From: Cellvibrionaceae bacterium
GTDB lineage: Bacteria; Pseudomonadota; Gammaproteobacteria; Pseudomonadales; Cellvibrionaceae
Assembly (NCBI GenBank): GCA_027012915.1
Contig: JALUYN010000258.1
Location: forward strand, 1-14,574
DNA: 14,574 bases
Direction of reading: 5' to 3'
The position numbers and the translations under genes were made by a program. Shown here piece after piece: positions 1 through 8,076 of the stretch (positions are counted from its first letter, which is position 1; each line of letters starts with the position of its first letter). The notes beneath the pieces are model-generated. The model ran no database searches. It was given only the letters and a program-made list of their open reading frames with translations, and was not told the origin of the DNA.

Positions 1-1937
1 AAATAGAAATTGGGGTTCATAGAATCCCACTTCAACGTTCGGACACTGGCAACTCTGGCTTCCAGTGTCAGACCACCGACACTGAAACGTAGCTCATCAT
101 CAAGCTCCAGGCCCAACTGTTCGGCCACTTCCGCCTCTACAGAAACCCCCGCCTGTCCCAAACTCTGCCAACGATTCCACCACTGTCCCTTTATGATTTC
201 GTTATCGGGAGCCATTTCCTCAGCCCAACTGAGATTGACCTCCCGGTGCAGAGCATCCACTTTTTCGCGAACCTCTTCACTGGGTTCAATACCATTCACA
301 TGGGTCAGTCTGGCGCGAATCATTGGGTAGAAGCCGCGATCTTCAATTTCTCGCTGCTGCAAGAACTGTTGCAGATCGTCTATTTCACCAGGTTCAATAT
401 TGAGCAAAAAGTGATTGGGTGTACCCTCGGGCAATTGCATTTGCCATTCGTCGATCAGGCTCGTCCTCAGGGTGATCATCGACAACAACAGCATAATCGC
501 GAGAGAAAACACCAGCATTTGAATGACGCTAAACTGACGATTGCGCTCCAGCGATGCCATGCCCAATCGCCAGACATTGCCTGCGCGACGCCCTAGAGAA
601 CTGCCAAATCGCAACAACAACAATGCCATTACTACGCTACTGCCCACCAGTGCCAACAGCGCGGCTACTACCGCCAGGGTCATAAAGGAATCCCCAGAGA
701 ACAGGTACACTAACAATCCAATTGCCGCTAACCCGAGCATAAACTGGCGATACTGTTGCAATAAGGGCACTTGCATATCACGGCGCAGGGTTCGAATCGG
801 AGGTACCGCAGGCAGATGCCACAACGGCGGCAATACAAAAAACACCAAACAGATAAAGCCCGTCAAAGCACCCAGGCCATAGGCATCCCAGCCGGCAGTC
901 AAGAGTTTGCCGTCAAATAAACCACTCAGACCCGAGGCTATAGCGCGCTGCAACAATTCGCCGCTCAATAGACCCACCGCAGATGAGAAGGTAGCCAACA
1001 ACAACAATTGATTAAGATACAGTACCCGGATCTTCCAACGTCCTGCCCCCAAGCTCTTCAACAAGGCTATTTGATCAACCTGCAGCACCGCGTAGTGACG
1101 AGCTGCAATGGCAATAGCGACACCGCCCAGTAACACCCCAACCACAGCAGCGATCATTAAGAACTTGCGCGCGGTTTCCAGCGTTTGCGCCAGTCCCTGT
1201 TGCGAAGACTCCACATCCATAACTTGTTGGTGCACAGATAGCTGCGGAGAGATTTTATCGATATAGCTATCCAGTTGCTCGGGAGTACCGCCTAACAACA
1301 GCTGATAGCGAATGCGGCTGCCGGGCTGCACCACCTCGGTTGCGGCGAGATCGTCGGCGTTTATCAAAACGCGAGCGCCAACCAGTCCCAGGCTACTGCC
1401 ACGATCAGGCTCATGCAGTATTACTTTGGAAACGGTGAGTTCCTTCTCGCCAACACTGAGTCGATCGTTTAACTCCAACCCGAGCAGCGGCAGCAACCGC
1501 GAATCCACCCAGGCCTCACCGGAGGGCGGCACCGACTGCGCCACTTCGCCTTTCTCCGTAAGGCTGGCAAAGGGAACATCGGAGATAATTACTGAACCGA
1601 TTAAAGGGTACCCCGATGTAACGGCCTTCACCGCCGCCAGATGCATCTGGTCTCCGGCAAACACCATCGACGCAAAATTGATGGTTTGCGCCGTGCGCAG
1701 GCCTTCATCACGCGCCATCTGTTCCCAAACAGGCACTATTGGCTTGCTGCTGCGAACAATGCGGTCGGCTCCCAGAAAGCTGTGGCTCTGTTGAATCAGA
1801 GTATTTTCGAGACGGCTTGTGAACACCGCAATACAAGTGACAACAGCAACCGCCAATACCAGGGAGGCACCCAGGATGCGCACTTCACCACTGCGCAGAT
1901 TGCGCCAGAATTGTTTCAGGGACAGAGAACCCGGCAT
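1..1937 (-). CDS. ybbP: YbbP-like ABC transporter permease (FtsX/MacB superfamily), 3' end cut by the window edge
   Basis: Large inner-membrane permease that partners the ATPase encoded just upstream. The ATG at 1937-1935 overlaps the ATPase stop (TGATG), so the two are probably translationally coupled. About 645 codons are present without a stop; family members run to roughly 800-850 residues, so the C-terminal part lies outside the window. What I read: a short cytoplasmic start, one membrane helix near residues 19-40, a periplasmic domain to about 255, hydrophobic segments near 257-277, 308-330, 350-372, 395-412, 416-440 and 465-488, then the second periplasmic domain. The visible end, VRTLKWDSMNPNFYF, resembles a conserved YbbP-family stretch as I recall it. 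The duplicated FtsX-like layout is typical. The substrate is not established for this family; export of a lipid or envelope component is inference. No frameshift is seen. Confidence 0.9.
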   Translation of the reverse strand, partial: MPGSLSLKQFWRNLRSGEVRILGASLVLAVAVVTCIAVFTSRLENTLIQQSHSFLGADRIVRSSKPIVPVWEQMARDEGLRTAQTINFASMVFAGDQMHLAAVKAVTSGYPLIGSVIISDVPFASLTEKGEVAQSVPPSGEAWVDSRLLPLLGLELNDRLSVGEKELTVSKVILHEPDRGSSLGLVGARVLINADDLAATEVVQPGSRIRYQLLLGGTPEQLDSYIDKISPQLSVHQQVMDVESSQQGLAQTLETARKFLMIAAVVGVLLGGVAIAIAARHYAVLQVDQIALLKSLGAGRWKIRVLYLNQLLLLATFSSAVGLLSGELLQRAIASGLSGLFDGKLLTAGWDAYGLGALTGFICLVFFVLPPLWHLPAVPPIRTLRRDMQVPLLQQYRQFMLGLAAIGLLVYLFSGDSFMTLAVVAALLALVGSSVVMALLLLRFGSSLGRRAGNVWRLGMASLERNRQFSVIQMLVFSLAIMLLLSMITLRTSLIDEWQMQLPEGTPNHFLLNIEPGEIDDLQQFLQQREIEDRGFYPMIRARLTHVNGIEPSEEVREKVDALHREVNLSWAEEMAPDNEIIKGQWWNRWQSLGQAGVSVEAEVAEQLGLELDDELRFSVGGLTLEARVASVRTLKWDSMNPNFY

Positions 1938-2617
1938 CAGGCAACACACCGGGGTTTGGAGAAAACCACTTCGCCGGCTTCGAGGGTCAGACGACTGTGG
2001 CAACGCTCTGCAAGTCTTTGCTCGTGAGTTACCAACACCAGCGTCGTCTTGTGCTCGCGATTCATCTCGAACAATAGGTCGATAATGTGTGCACCAGTGG
2101 CCGTATCCAGGTTACCGGTAGGTTCATCGGCGAACAGAATATCCGGGCGGCTGGCGAAGGCTCGAGCAATCGCCACACGCTGCTGCTCCCCGCCAGACAA
2201 TTGTTTGGGATAATGATGCAGGCGCTCCTGCAAACCGACCCGCGTCAGAAAGAACTCCGCTTTGCCCTTGGCGTCGGAGTCACCATGCAACTCCAGCGGC
2301 ATCATCACATTTTCAATGGCCGTGAGCCCGGGCAGCAATTGAAAAGACTGAAATACAAAACCCACGTGTTTGGCCCGAATAGCTGCGCGCTGCTCTTCGT
2401 TCAACGCGGTAATATCTTGCCCTTGAAACGCTACCGTGCCGCTGCTGGGAACGTCCAATCCCGCGAGAATCCCCAGCAACGTAGATTTGCCAGAACCTGA
2501 AGCCCCAACAATCGCCAGGCTATCGCCTTCGGGTATCTCCAGTGATACATTTTTGAGGATGTCCAACGGGCCTTCAGCCGTTGTGACCTGCTTGCAGAGA
2601 TCGGTCGCGCTTAACAT
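1937..2617 (-). CDS. ybbA: ABC transporter ATP-binding protein, YbbA/LolD type
   Basis: A 226-residue ATPase that should power the YbbP permease encoded directly downstream. All nucleotide-binding elements are intact: Walker A GASGSGKS at 38-45, Q-loop Q90 in FVFQSFQLLP, signature LSGGEQQR at 140-147, Walker B ILFADEP with D164/E165, D-loop NLD at 169-171 and H-loop H198. The short length and single nucleotide-binding domain place it in the MacB/LolD/FtsE group, which drives mechanotransmission or extraction rather than uptake. The ATG at 2617 is preceded by a weak ribosome site (GGA, about 7 bases away). It is divergent from tesA across 82 bases, an arrangement I recall from Escherichia coli and Pseudomonas, which supports the YbbA call over LolD. 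Function beyond ATP hydrolysis for export is not known. Confidence 0.93.
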   Translation of the reverse strand: MLSATDLCKQVTTAEGPLDILKNVSLEIPEGDSLAIVGASGSGKSTLLGILAGLDVPSSGTVAFQGQDITALNEEQRAAIRAKHVGFVFQSFQLLPGLTAIENVMMPLELHGDSDAKGKAEFFLTRVGLQERLHHYPKQLSGGEQQRVAIARAFASRPDILFADEPTGNLDTATGAHIIDLLFEMNREHKTTLVLVTHEQRLAERCHSRLTLEAGEVVFSKPRCVA

Positions 2618-2699
2618 ATTTTATCCAAATACTGCCGGGAATTACGGGGGAAATCAGTTACTTTGGTGAAGTTTCATCCTCTAGGGAATAGCTGTCAAA

Positions 2700-3359
2700 A
2701 TGGTTCACCTATCTTTACAAAAATTGCCCGGTGCTAAATCCAATTCGGTAAAAGTGCTGCTGTTCGCGCTACTTATAACACTGCAAAATGTCGCTTCGGC
2801 GGAAACGCAGGGCGTAAAAACCATTTTGGTTCTAGGGGATAGCTTAAGCGCTGGATATGGTATCGACGCCGAAAAAGGTTGGGTGAATTTGATGCGCCAC
2901 AGGCTCGACAACAAACCCCAAGCTTATGAAGTAGTGAATGCCAGTATCAGCGGTGAAACCACCGCCGGCGGTCTGAGACGTCTGCCCCAACTACTGGAAA
3001 AATACCAACCGCAAGTGGTGCTGCTGGAGCTGGGTGGCAACGACGGGCTGCGTGGTTTTCCGTTAAGCCGCATGCGAAGTAATCTGCAGAAAATGATCGA
3101 ACTGTGCCAGCATCAAGAAGCTCTGCCGGTACTGTTCGGCATGCAGATTCCACCTAATTACGGGCAGCGCTATAGCCGTCAGTTTGCACAAACCTATCCC
3201 TCACTTGCAGAAAACTACGATGTGCCCCTGGTACCGTTTTTTATGGATGGTGTGGCGACCAATCCGGCGATGATGCAAGGTGATGGTATTCACCCCAATG
3301 AAAGTGGTCAGGCGCCACTGTTGGAAAATGCATGGCCCGCTGTGATGCCACTGCTGTAG
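2700..3359 (+). CDS. tesA: Periplasmic multifunctional SGNH esterase: thioesterase I / lysophospholipase L1
   Basis: A 219-residue GDSL/SGNH hydrolase, the only plus-strand gene here. A basic N-terminus and a hydrophobic stretch (about 17-30) end in VASA before E35, a good signal peptidase I site, so the enzyme should work in the periplasm. Catalytic blocks are complete: GDSLS with nucleophile S48, oxyanion-hole G85 (SGETTAGG) and N114 (GGND), and D195/H198 in DGIHPNESG. Family members hydrolyse acyl-CoA thioesters, lysophospholipids and some esters. Mature length matches TesA. The ATG at 2700 has only a distant AGGG upstream; no better start is visible. It is divergent from ybbA and convergent with recJ, 36 bases apart, sharing a hairpin at 3382-3411. 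Assignment to TesA rather than another GDSL esterase rests on motif blocks, size and the ybbA neighbour. Confidence 0.93.
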   Translation: MVHLSLQKLPGAKSNSVKVLLFALLITLQNVASAETQGVKTILVLGDSLSAGYGIDAEKGWVNLMRHRLDNKPQAYEVVNASISGETTAGGLRRLPQLLEKYQPQVVLLELGGNDGLRGFPLSRMRSNLQKMIELCQHQEALPVLFGMQIPPNYGQRYSRQFAQTYPSLAENYDVPLVPFFMDGVATNPAMMQGDGIHPNESGQAPLLENAWPAVMPLL

Positions 3360-3381
3360 GCAATTATCCAGAGCAGTCCGA

Positions 3382-3411
3382 GGAGCCCGACGACACTAAG
3401 AAACGGGCTCC
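3382..3411. terminator. Perfect 8-bp inverted repeat between convergent tesA and recJ
   Basis: GGAGCCCG at 3382-3389 pairs with CGGGCTCC at 3404-3411 around a 14-base loop. It begins 22 bases after the tesA stop. Neither side has a T-run, so it is not a classic intrinsic terminator; it may protect both mRNA 3' ends or work with Rho. The recJ TAG stop (3398-3396) sits in the loop, so the 3' arm in DNA terms is within the recJ coding end. Confidence 0.5.
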
Positions 3412-5129
3412 AGATATTCAATCATTAACTGTAAACTCTGATTACCTCGAAACTCGTTAATATCCAACCGGTATGCCAACTGAACGGTTTCAAAAGAAGG
3501 ATTGGGCCACAATTCAAGATCGACATTAAACGCAATACCGTCGAGCAGTTCGCTCGAATTATCGGCCTGTAGCACCAGTTTCAAATGCTTCTCTCCTACT
3601 AAGCGCTGCTGCACAATTTTAAAGACACCATCGAACACTGGCTCAGGAAAATGTTGCCCCCAAGGACCTGAATCTCGCAATAACTGAGCATTGCTAAAAC
3701 TGATATCCGCCGCACTCAGGGTGCCATCGGACAACACCTCAGCTTGCAGATCCGATTCTTCCAGGCGCTCGCGTACCACTCGATCAAAGGCCTCAGTGAA
3801 GGTCTGTAACTGCTGCTTTTCCAAGCTCAAACCAGCAGCCATGGCGTGACCACCGAATTTCTGCAGCAAACCAGGGTTTTGATTAGCCACTGCGTCCAGC
3901 GCGTCGCGAATATGCAAACCGGGAATGGAGCGGGCCGAGCCCTTGATATCCCCATTATCACCATCGGCAAAGGCAATTACCGGGCGGTGGAACCGATCTT
4001 TAATACGCGATGCCAGGATACCCACGACACCCTGATGCCAATCAGCGTCATAAAGGCACAAGCCCCAGGGTAACTGCCCCTCGCTTTCGAGATTCAGGCT
4101 CTCCAGAGATTGCATTGCTTCCTGCTGCATACTGCTTTCAATGGCACGACGATCCTTGTTGAGACCATCGAGCTCGTAAGCCATCTCGCGCGCCAGAGGC
4201 TCGCTGTTGCACAGCAGACATTCAATACCCAACGACATATCGTCCAAGCGCCCCGCGGCATTCAAACGCGGTCCAACGGCAAAACCCATGTCCGAGGCCA
4301 CGAGGCGATGCAACGAGCGCCCGGAGATGTCCAACAAGGCCTTGATGCCCGGGCGCAGCTTTCCCGCCCGCATGCGCTGTAATCCCTGGTGCACCAATAT
4401 ACGATTGTTGCGATCCAGCGGTACCACATCGGCGACCGTTCCCAGAGCCACGAGATCGAGAAATTCCGCCATATTGGGCTCAGCGATATTCTGTAGAGTA
4501 AACCACCCCACATCCCGCAGGGCCGCGCGTAATGACACCATCAGATAGAACACCACACCGACACCGGCGAGGTTTTTGCTAGGAAATTCACAGCCGCGTT
4601 GATTGGGATTGAGAATCGCATCTGCATCGGGCAAATCATCAGCCGGTAAGTGATGATCGGTCACTAGCACTTTAATGCCGGCAGCCTTGGCCGCAGCCAC
4701 ACCGTCAATGGACGCAATACCATTATCGACGGTCACAATCAGATCAGGGTTCTGCGCTCGAGCAACTTCAACAATTTCAGGCGTCAGGCCATAGCCGTAC
4801 TCGAAGCGATTGGGCACCAGATACCCCACATGTGGCAGGCCCAAAGCCTGTAGCGCCAACACACCCAACGCTGAACTGGTAGCACCGTCAGCATCGAAGT
4901 CACCAACGATCAACACTCGCCGCTGTTCAGTGACAGCATCAACCAACAACTGCACAGCGGCCTCCAGGCCCTTCATGGTGTCGGGCTTGAGCATAGCCCC
5001 CAGTGTGCGATCGAGATCCGCCTGTTCGGTTACACCACGACTGCTGTAGACACGCTGCAGAAGCTCTGGACATCCTGTGAGTCCAGGGACTGCTGAACGG
5101 GTTTGGCGATGACTGATCAATTTCTTCAT
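3396..5129 (-). CDS. recJ: Single-stranded-DNA-specific 5'-3' exonuclease RecJ
   Basis: DHH-superfamily nuclease that degrades single-stranded DNA 5' to 3' in RecF-pathway recombination, mismatch repair and base-excision repair. With the ATG at 5129 it has 577 residues, the length I recall for the E. coli enzyme. Motifs in this numbering: GDFDADG with D77, D79 and D81; DNG at 135-137; DHH at 158-160; LGTVADVVPL with D234; and the DHHA1 motif GGHAMAAG at 426-433. A C-terminal OB-like region follows. These are the metal ligands and DNA-binding elements of an active enzyme. A GTG at 5135 would add two residues; I prefer the ATG because relatives begin in the same way. Neither start has a recognisable Shine-Dalgarno site. 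The gene lies downstream of thrC but behind a terminator, so it probably has its own weak promoter. Confidence 0.96.
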   Translation of the reverse strand: MKKLISHRQTRSAVPGLTGCPELLQRVYSSRGVTEQADLDRTLGAMLKPDTMKGLEAAVQLLVDAVTEQRRVLIVGDFDADGATSSALGVLALQALGLPHVGYLVPNRFEYGYGLTPEIVEVARAQNPDLIVTVDNGIASIDGVAAAKAAGIKVLVTDHHLPADDLPDADAILNPNQRGCEFPSKNLAGVGVVFYLMVSLRAALRDVGWFTLQNIAEPNMAEFLDLVALGTVADVVPLDRNNRILVHQGLQRMRAGKLRPGIKALLDISGRSLHRLVASDMGFAVGPRLNAAGRLDDMSLGIECLLCNSEPLAREMAYELDGLNKDRRAIESSMQQEAMQSLESLNLESEGQLPWGLCLYDADWHQGVVGILASRIKDRFHRPVIAFADGDNGDIKGSARSIPGLHIRDALDAVANQNPGLLQKFGGHAMAAGLSLEKQQLQTFTEAFDRVVRERLEESDLQAEVLSDGTLSAADISFSNAQLLRDSGPWGQHFPEPVFDGVFKIVQQRLVGEKHLKLVLQADNSSELLDGIAFNVDLELWPNPSFETVQLAYRLDINEFRGNQSLQLMIEYLEPVS

Positions 5130-5138
5130 AGACACATA

Positions 5139-5167
5139 CTGCTATTGGGGTTTCACCGTTGCGACAA
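5139..5167 (-). promoter_or_regulatory. Weak candidate sigma70 promoter for recJ
   Basis: On the minus strand TTGTCG (5167-5162) and TAGCAG (5144-5139) are 17 bases apart. The -35 matches 4 of 6 consensus positions and the -10 only 3 of 6. The -35 overlaps the end of the thrC terminator T-rich tail. A start near 5132 would leave almost no leader before the ATG at 5129. Chance occurrence is quite possible. Confidence 0.22.
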
Positions 5168-5201
5168 ACAAAAAAGGGTGTGAATCACTCCACACCCTTT
5201 T
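5165..5201 (-). terminator. Rho-independent terminator of hom-thrC
   Basis: An 11-bp perfect stem, AAAAGGGTGTG at 5172-5182 against CACACCCTTTT at 5191-5201, with an 8-base loop. Read on the minus strand it is followed by a T-rich tail (TTTTTTGTTTG), directly downstream of the thrC stop at 5221. On the plus strand only four T residues follow, so it acts mainly on thrC transcripts. Confidence 0.88.
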
Positions 5202-5220
5202 CAATAGCCGCCGACTTGGA

Positions 5221-6618
5221 TCAAGCGCGGATATTGCTGGCCATATGCGCATGAACCACCGACAGATCTTTCTCCAGCACTTCAAAGCGCTCTTCGCGAT
5301 CAAACAGGTCAGCCATATGATGCGGTAAAGCCGGATCTTCAGCTTGCCCGGCCTTGCGCACAGCCTCAGGGAATTTCGCTGGATGTGCAGTCGACAGGCA
5401 CACCATCGGCACATCCTGACGGCGGCGAGTTTTACGCGCAGCCTGAACACCAATGGCGGTGTGCGGATCCAGCAGGTATTCGGTATTCTCAAATACATCG
5501 CGAATCACGTCGATAGTCTCCTGATCGTCGAGGCGATAGGAAGTGAACAATTCGCGCGCGGAAGCTAAAGCGTCTTCTTTCAAAGTCATGGTGCCAGACT
5601 TGAAATCTTCCATCAGCTGCTTGATGGCCCTGCCATCGCGGCCGTATAAATCAAACAGCATGCGCTCGAAGTTACTGGATACCATGATATCCATACTTGG
5701 CGACAGCGAGTGAATCAGCTCTTTTTTGCTGTGATCATTGTCACTGATGCAGCGGTGCAGAATGTCGTTGGCGTTGGTGGCGATCACCAGCTGATCAATA
5801 GGCAAGCCCATTTGCTTGGCCAGGTAGCCGGCAAAGATATCTCCGAAATTACCAGTGGGCACAGAAAACGACACTGGGCGATTAGGGGCACCCAACGCCA
5901 GACCTGCATAGAAGTAGTAGACGATCTGCGCCATGATGCGCGCCCAGTTAATGGAGTTTACCGCCACCAACTGACGCCCTTCGGGCAGGAAGGACTGATC
6001 GCCAAAGCTGGCTTTCACCATATTCTGGCAATCGTCGAAATTACCTTCCAGCGCGATATTGTGAACGTTGTTCTCCAACACAGTGGTCATCTGGCGACGC
6101 TGTACATCGGAGACACGCTGGTTGGGGTGTAGAATGAAAATATCGATATTGTCGCAATGACGACAACCTTCAATGGCCGCCGAACCGGTATCACCGGAAG
6201 TGGCCCCCATAACAACTACTTTCTGATCGCGCTTTTTGAGAATGTAATCCAGCAAATTGCCCAAAAACTGCAAAGCAAAATCTTTAAACGCCAGAGTCGG
6301 CCCCTGGAACAATTCCAGAATCCACTCGTTGTGAGCCGTCTGAACCAGTGGCGCAATAGCATCGTGGCGGAAGGTGCTATAGGAATCGTCGATAATCTTC
6401 TTCAGATCGGCGTCGGGTACTTCGCCAGCCACAAACGGAGCAATGACTTTGAACGCCAATTCCTGGTAGCTCAGGCCGGCCCATGAGGCGATTTCTTCCT
6501 GAGAAAATTTGGGCAGCTGCTCAGGCACGTAGAGACCGCCGTCGGGCGCCAGACCGGTTAAAACCACATCTTCAAATGATAGTGGCGTTGCCTCGCCACG
6601 GGTACTGATATACTTCAC
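5221..6618 (-). CDS. thrC: Threonine synthase
   Basis: Pyridoxal-phosphate enzyme that converts O-phospho-L-homoserine to L-threonine in the cytoplasm. With the GTG at 6618 the protein is 465 residues and begins MKYISTRG, the usual N-terminus of the proteobacterial long-form enzyme. A GAGG ribosome site at 6627-6624 lies 5 bases before it. An in-frame GTG at 6624 overlaps that site and would add two residues, so it is less likely. Visible motifs: GLAPDGGLYVPE near 23-34, the cofactor lysine K112 in GPTLAFKDFALQ, the phosphate-binding GATSGDTGSAA loop, and SVPTGNFGDIFAGY. It follows hom by 35 bases with no promoter or terminator between, so the two form an operon, and it ends just before a strong terminator. 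No sign of damage. Confidence 0.97.
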   Translation of the reverse strand: MKYISTRGEATPLSFEDVVLTGLAPDGGLYVPEQLPKFSQEEIASWAGLSYQELAFKVIAPFVAGEVPDADLKKIIDDSYSTFRHDAIAPLVQTAHNEWILELFQGPTLAFKDFALQFLGNLLDYILKKRDQKVVVMGATSGDTGSAAIEGCRHCDNIDIFILHPNQRVSDVQRRQMTTVLENNVHNIALEGNFDDCQNMVKASFGDQSFLPEGRQLVAVNSINWARIMAQIVYYFYAGLALGAPNRPVSFSVPTGNFGDIFAGYLAKQMGLPIDQLVIATNANDILHRCISDNDHSKKELIHSLSPSMDIMVSSNFERMLFDLYGRDGRAIKQLMEDFKSGTMTLKEDALASARELFTSYRLDDQETIDVIRDVFENTEYLLDPHTAIGVQAARKTRRRQDVPMVCLSTAHPAKFPEAVRKAGQAEDPALPHHMADLFDREERFEVLEKDLSVVHAHMASNIRA

Positions 6619-6623
6619 ACTCA

Positions 6624-6627
6624 CCTC
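6624..6627 (-). promoter_or_regulatory. Ribosome binding site that decides the thrC start
   Basis: GAGG on the minus strand, 5 bases before the GTG at 6618. It overlaps the alternative GTG at 6624-6622, which argues for the downstream start. Confidence 0.6.
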
Positions 6628-6653
6628 GAAAAAAGCTGGTTGCGGATCGGGGA

Positions 6654-7958
6654 TTAACCCAGAGCCTCAACACGAATATGGGTAACCTCACCATCGATAG
6701 AATCCAGTGCTTCTATGCTGTTGATGGCCGCTGACAACTGCTTCTCCTGAACGCGGTTGGTCAACATAATGATAGACGCCTCGGGCTTATCTTCCGAGGG
6801 CTCGCGCTGAATAACAGCCTCTATACTCAAACCATTATCGCTCATAATCTGAGCAATTTGGGACAAGACACCAGGACGATCTTCCGCGGTCATACGCAGG
6901 TAATAGGCCGTAGTCACTTCAGACATAGGCAGGATGGGATAGTCTTGCAATGAAGCTGCAGAAAAACCCAAGTGAGCCTGATTTGGCTGCGCCTCGGCAC
7001 CCAGCTCGCGAGCGAGATCAACAATATCGGCGACAACTGCGGATGCAGTGGGTTCTGCACCGGCGCCGGCGCCATAGTACAGAGTTGGTCCTACAGCATC
7101 ACCCTTGACCAGCACCGCGTTCATTACGCCATCGACGTTGGCAATCAGGCGTTTCTCCGGAATCAGGGTTGGGTGCACGCGCAAGCTAACGCCGTCCTCG
7201 GAACGACTGGCAATACCCAAGTGTTTGATGCGATAGCCCAGCTCATTGGCGTAAGTCACATCCTGCGGCTCAATGGCGCTGATACCTTCTGTGAATACAC
7301 CTTCAAATTGCAGCGGCATACCAAAGGCGATAGACGCCAGAATCACCAGTTTGTGAGCGGCATCGATACCTTCTACGTCGAAAGTAGGATCCGCTTCGGC
7401 GTAACCCAGTTCCTGTGCTTCTTTCAATACATCAGCAAAGTCACGGCCCTTGTCACGCATTTCGGTGAGAATAAAGTTACCGGTGCCGTTGATGATGCCG
7501 GCCAGCCACTCTATCTTATTTGCAGACAAGCCTTCACGCAGAGCTTTAATGATCGGAATGCCACCTGCTACTGCTGCTTCATAGGCGATGCTGACATTAT
7601 TGGCCTCGGCCTTGGCAAACAACTCGTTACCAAACTCGGCAATCAACGCCTTGTTAGCAGTGACCACGTGCTTGCCATTGGCGATCGCTTCTTCAACCAA
7701 TTCTTTGGCTATGCCTGTACCACCAATCAGCTCAACAACAATGTCCACTTCGGGGTTGCGTACTACGTCGAAAATTTCGCGGGTTACATTGACATTGCTG
7801 GTATCGCAAGCTGGGTTATCGCGACGCGCGCCCACTCGCTCGATAATAATCTCGGTTCCGGCACGGGCGCTAATTTCCGCGATATTACGCGTTAGAACAT
7901 TAAAGGTACCGCTACCAACAGTACCCAACCCACAAATTCCAATTTTTACCGGTTTCAA
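6654..7958 (-). CDS. hom: Homoserine dehydrogenase with C-terminal ACT domain
   Basis: NAD(P)-dependent enzyme reducing aspartate 4-semialdehyde to homoserine, the branch point to threonine and methionine. It has 434 residues: Rossmann motif GICGLGTVG at 7-15, ANKAL with K103, EAAVAGGIPII at 127-137, NGTGNFIL at 157-164, and the catalytic signature GYAEADPTFDVEGIDAAHK at 185-203 with E188, D199 and K203. An ACT domain (about 351-430, TAEDRPGVLSQIAQ) is expected to bind an amino acid, probably threonine, for feedback control. It is a stand-alone enzyme, not fused to aspartokinase as in enteric ThrA. The start is TTG at 7958, supported by AGGGG 8 bases upstream and by an N-terminus, MKPVKIGICGLGTVG, that fits relatives. 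Neighbours: thrC downstream in the same operon, dsbC upstream across 153 bases of regulatory sequence. Confidence 0.97.
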   Translation of the reverse strand: MKPVKIGICGLGTVGSGTFNVLTRNIAEISARAGTEIIIERVGARRDNPACDTSNVNVTREIFDVVRNPEVDIVVELIGGTGIAKELVEEAIANGKHVVTANKALIAEFGNELFAKAEANNVSIAYEAAVAGGIPIIKALREGLSANKIEWLAGIINGTGNFILTEMRDKGRDFADVLKEAQELGYAEADPTFDVEGIDAAHKLVILASIAFGMPLQFEGVFTEGISAIEPQDVTYANELGYRIKHLGIASRSEDGVSLRVHPTLIPEKRLIANVDGVMNAVLVKGDAVGPTLYYGAGAGAEPTASAVVADIVDLARELGAEAQPNQAHLGFSAASLQDYPILPMSEVTTAYYLRMTAEDRPGVLSQIAQIMSDNGLSIEAVIQREPSEDKPEASIIMLTNRVQEKQLSAAINSIEALDSIDGEVTHIRVEALG

Positions 7959-7966
7959 GGCGTTTT

Positions 7967-7971
7967 CCCCT
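7967..7971 (-). promoter_or_regulatory. Ribosome binding site supporting the TTG start of hom
   Basis: AGGGG on the minus strand with an 8-base spacer to the TTG at 7958. No in-frame ATG or GTG is better placed. Confidence 0.6.
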
Positions 7972-7985
7972 AGATGAAAAGAACC

Positions 7986-8030
7986 GGCCGCAGTTTCCTC
8001 AAGATCTCTTCAATCCTTGAAACTACGGCC
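7986..8030 (-). promoter_or_regulatory. Long leader hairpin upstream of hom
   Basis: In plus coordinates GGCCG (7986-7990) pairs CGGCC (8026-8030); after a C/A mismatch AGTTT (7992-7996) pairs AAACT (8020-8024); past a 3-base bulge CAAG (8000-8003) pairs CTTG (8016-8019); the loop is 12 bases. It lies inside the predicted 5' untranslated region and ends 14 bases before the ribosome site. No T-run follows it on the minus strand, so a translational or stability role is more likely than termination. Confidence 0.5.
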
Positions 8031-8046
8031 TCTACAAAGGGGGGTA

Positions 8047-8075
8047 ACGATACTGACACACCCTATCAGTGTCAA
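8047..8075 (-). promoter_or_regulatory. Sigma70-type promoter for hom-thrC
   Basis: On the minus strand a perfect -35 TTGACA (8075-8070), a 17-base spacer, and -10 TATCGT (8052-8047, 4 of 6). Predicted start near 8040, giving a leader of about 80 bases. An inverted repeat, TGACAC-N9-GTGTCA at 8074-8054, overlaps the -35 and fills the spacer, as a repressor site would. This is the best promoter in the window. Confidence 0.65.
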
Positions 8076-8076
8076 T

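Noticed and set aside
2618..2699. Divergent promoters between ybbA and tesA
   Set aside because: A TTGACA-like -35 is visible toward ybbA at 2698-2693 but no -10 at the right distance has more than half the consensus, and the tesA side is weaker still.
5142..5498. Alternative minus-strand frame with many Arg/Cys/Trp residues inside the 3' end of thrC
   Set aside because: It is a shifted frame of an intact threonine synthase; amino-acid composition is that of an out-of-frame shadow.
6972..7895. Long plus-strand open frame of 307 codons opposite hom
   Set aside because: It is the mirror of a strongly conserved homoserine dehydrogenase; the peptide has no recognisable domain and no upstream ribosome site.
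7959..8040. Thr-operon-style attenuator with a leader peptide upstream of hom
   Set aside because: The leader has no run of Thr or Ile codons, no credible start with ribosome site, and the hairpin lacks a T-run. A 10-codon frame from TTG near 8001 ends at the ribosome site but encodes an ordinary peptide.
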